DNA from: Kocuria sp.
Lineage (GTDB): Bacteria > Actinomycetota > Actinomycetes > Actinomycetales > Micrococcaceae
Length of the DNA: 15,861 bases
NCBI RefSeq assembly: GCF_030530945.1
Contig: NZ_JAUMTZ010000019.1
Span: forward strand, 1 to 15,861
Direction of reading: 5' to 3'
This document shows, piece after piece, positions 14,185 to 15,861 of this stretch; the first letter of the stretch is position 1; the number at the start of each line of letters is the position of its first letter. The notes beneath the pieces are model-generated. The model was not told the DNA's origin. It did not search any database and worked only from the letters and a program-made list of their open reading frames with translations. The position numbers were made by a program, and so were the translations under genes.

Positions 14185-14307
14185 AGCATGCCATGGGCGT
14201 GTCCGCCGTGAAGCACTGCAGCCGCCCCTCGTAGGTGTGCACGAGTACCACCATCCGCGCACCCGCCGATCCACCGTCCCCTCCCACCACGAGAAAGCCG
14301 CACCCTG

Positions 14308-15846
14308 ATGAGCAACCCTGAGCAGAACCGTCCCGGACGCGACCGCCGCGCCGTCCGGCACCCGGGACCGGCCGGAAACCCGCGCGTGGACGGCGACCGC
14401 AGCGCCGTCGTCATCGGTGGCGGAATCGCCGGCATCGCGGCCGCCACGGCCCTGGCCGAACGCGGCGTGCGAGTCACGCTGCTCGAGGCCACGGAGCGGC
14501 TGGGCGGCCGAGTGGCCGCCTGGCCCCTGGAGGACGGGCGGACCATGAGCCGTGGCTTCCACGCCTTCTTCCGCCAGTACTACAACCTGCGCTCCCTGCT
14601 GCGGCGCACGGACCCGCAGCTGCAGCGCCTGATCCCCGTGGACGACTACCCGCTGCTGCGGGCCGGGCGCCCCGGCGACTCGTTCACCAACATCCCCCGC
14701 ACGCCGCCGCTGAACGTGCTGGGCTTCGTGCTCCGCAGTCCGGCGTTCACCCCGCGGACACTGGCTCAGGTCAACGCGAAGGCCGCCCTGGAGATGATGC
14801 AGGTGCGCTTCCCGGAGACCTTCTCCGCGTACGACGGCGAGTCCGCCGCCAGGTTCCTGGACCGCCTCCGCTTCCCGGAGGACGCCAGGGACCTGGCGCT
14901 GGAGGTCTTCGCGCGCTCGTTCTTCGCCTCCCCGGACGACTTCGCGGCCGGCGAGCTCGTGGCCATGTTCCACGCGTACTTCATCGGCTCCGCGGAGGGC
15001 CTGATCTTCGACGTCCCCACCGACGACTACGACACCGCCATCTGGGCACCGCTCGGCCGCATGCTCGCAGAGCTGGGCGTCACGGTCCGCTGCGGCACCA
15101 CTGTGGACTCGTGGGAAATTTCCGACGACGCCGTCACCGTGCACACGAATGGGGAGAGCCTCACCGCCGACGCCGCCGTGCTGGCCACGGATCCCCGCTC
15201 AGCGCGCGAGCTCATCGTGGGGCTGGAGGACCGGGCGCAGACCACCGGCACCTCCAGGGAGGCCTGGAAGGCGTCCGTGGCGGGGACCCGCAACGCTCCC
15301 CCGTTCACGGTGCTGCGCCTCTGGTACGACGGCCTGGTCGACGACGACCGGCCGGCGTTCGTGGGCACCAGCGGTTTCGGCCCCGTGGACAACGTCTCCG
15401 TGCTTGAGCGCTTCGAGGACGGCGCCGCCCGCTGGTCCGCGGAGAAGGGCGGCTCGGTGGTGGAGGTCCACGCCTACGCGTGCGACGACGCCCTGCGGCC
15501 CGACACCGACGCCGCCGCCGACCTGGTGGCCGAGATGGAGTGGCAGCTGCACCGGATCTTCCCGGAGTGCGCAAGTCTCGAAGTGCTCCACCGGGAGACG
15601 CTCATCCACGACGACTGCACTCTGATCACCCCCGAGAACTGGGGCGGGCGGCCCGGTGTGACCACCCCGTGGCAGAACCTGGTCCTGGCCGGCGACTGGG
15701 TCCGCTGCGACTACCCCGTGGCTCTCATGGAACGGGCAGCCACCACGGGTTTCCTGGCGGCGAACGAGGTGCTCGCCCAGTGGGGCGCCTCCGGTGAGGA
15801 CCTCTGGACGGTGCCTATGAAGGGTCTTCTGGCGGGGAGGAAGTAG
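14308..15846 (+). CDS. crtU: CrtU-type FAD-dependent carotenoid ring desaturase/methyl-shift enzyme
   Basis: A 512-aa flavoprotein of the phytoene-desaturase/amine-oxidase superfamily. It has a Rossmann FAD motif VVIGGGIAGIAAA with GxGxxG at 37-42 and the ribose-binding E60. It also has the flavin-contact segment ATERLGGRVAAW and RGFHAFFRQYYNLRSLLRR (82-100), which I associate with isorenieratene synthase (CrtU). The C-terminal LVLAGDWVRCDYPVALMERAATTG is the second FAD/substrate region. CrtU turns beta-ionone rings into aromatic phi rings by desaturation with a methyl shift, giving isorenieratene from beta-carotene. The position right after crtYc-crtYd matches that role and the Brevibacterium gene order. 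About 30 residues before the FAD fold are Arg/Pro-rich and look disordered. The ATG at 14308 has only a weak AGAAAG upstream. Superfamily is certain; CrtU rather than another carotenoid oxidoreductase is likely. Confidence 0.82.
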   Translation: MSNPEQNRPGRDRRAVRHPGPAGNPRVDGDRSAVVIGGGIAGIAAATALAERGVRVTLLEATERLGGRVAAWPLEDGRTMSRGFHAFFRQYYNLRSLLRRTDPQLQRLIPVDDYPLLRAGRPGDSFTNIPRTPPLNVLGFVLRSPAFTPRTLAQVNAKAALEMMQVRFPETFSAYDGESAARFLDRLRFPEDARDLALEVFARSFFASPDDFAAGELVAMFHAYFIGSAEGLIFDVPTDDYDTAIWAPLGRMLAELGVTVRCGTTVDSWEISDDAVTVHTNGESLTADAAVLATDPRSARELIVGLEDRAQTTGTSREAWKASVAGTRNAPPFTVLRLWYDGLVDDDRPAFVGTSGFGPVDNVSVLERFEDGAARWSAEKGGSVVEVHAYACDDALRPDTDAAADLVAEMEWQLHRIFPECASLEVLHRETLIHDDCTLITPENWGGRPGVTTPWQNLVLAGDWVRCDYPVALMERAATTGFLAANEVLAQWGASGEDLWTVPMKGLLAGRK

Positions 15847-15861
15847 GCCGGCGGGGGGGAC

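Noticed and set aside
14163..14290. Possible small - strand gene in the crtYd-crtU gap (reading MVVLVHTYEGRLQC...)
   Set aside because: The frame runs on into the antisense of crtYd, the start has no ribosome site, and the translated piece resembles no domain I know.
1..15861. Mobile elements, CRISPR arrays, tRNA genes, toxin-antitoxin or defence systems
   Set aside because: No transposase or integrase motifs, no regularly spaced repeats, no tRNA-like cloverleaf and no defence-type domains were seen on either strand. Gene composition is uniform along the window.

Overview
The window is very GC-rich (well above 70 % by eye). Its start codons (ATG/GTG), GTGA stop-start overlaps, TANNNT-type -10 elements and SAM-IV-type riboswitch point to an actinobacterium. 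The mix of a SAM-regulated met operon and heterodimeric lycopene cyclase plus CrtU genes would suit a pigmented Micrococcales member. Kocuria is my best guess, but it is inference from style rather than from a marker gene. No rRNA, tRNA, CRISPR array, insertion sequence or phage gene was seen.

Layout. (1) 1-204: an extreme C/G-homopolymer region that can fold, then the leader of an ABC-transporter ATPase of the MalK/UgpC/MsiK class (205-1398) with no permease or binding-protein gene beside it. A long hairpin follows, then a small two-helix membrane protein of unknown function (1608-1931). (2) 1990-8394: a methionine operon. An extended -10 promoter drives a SAM-IV-like riboswitch (2034-2138) and a perfect intrinsic terminator (2164-2193). 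The downstream arm of that terminator contains the only good Shine-Dalgarno of metF. Then come metF, metE (cobalamin-independent), a metY-like sulfhydrylase and a metB-like cystathionine gamma-synthase, all on the + strand and ending at a strong hairpin. Together these make the methyl donor, methylate homocysteine, and make homocysteine by direct sulfhydrylation and by transsulfuration. (3) 8609-11304: a translationally coupled pair, a GT-B glycosyltransferase of the UGT/sterol-glucosyltransferase type and a multi-spanning GT39/ArnT-like membrane glycosyltransferase. (4) 11294-13311, - strand: a cytochrome P450 translationally coupled to a six-helix DUF998-like membrane protein. The latter's end overlaps the end of the GT39 gene. 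(5) 13454-15846, + strand, divergent from the P450: crtYc and crtYd (the two small subunits of a heterodimeric lycopene cyclase) and crtU (FAD-dependent ring desaturase/methyl-shift enzyme).

Working model. Regions 4-5 look like the late steps of an aryl-carotenoid pathway: lycopene to beta-carotene by CrtYc/Yd, beta-carotene to isorenieratene by CrtU, and possible hydroxylation of the aromatic rings by the P450. The early genes crtE, crtB and crtI are not in the window. The GT pair and the DUF998 protein are candidates for further decoration or transport of the pigment. Only their proximity and a shared 11-base promoter motif support that.

The most interesting signals are the apparent two-level (termination plus Shine-Dalgarno masking) control of metF, and the P450-DUF998 pair divergent from the aromatic carotenoid genes. 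All family calls come from reading motifs; no database search was run.
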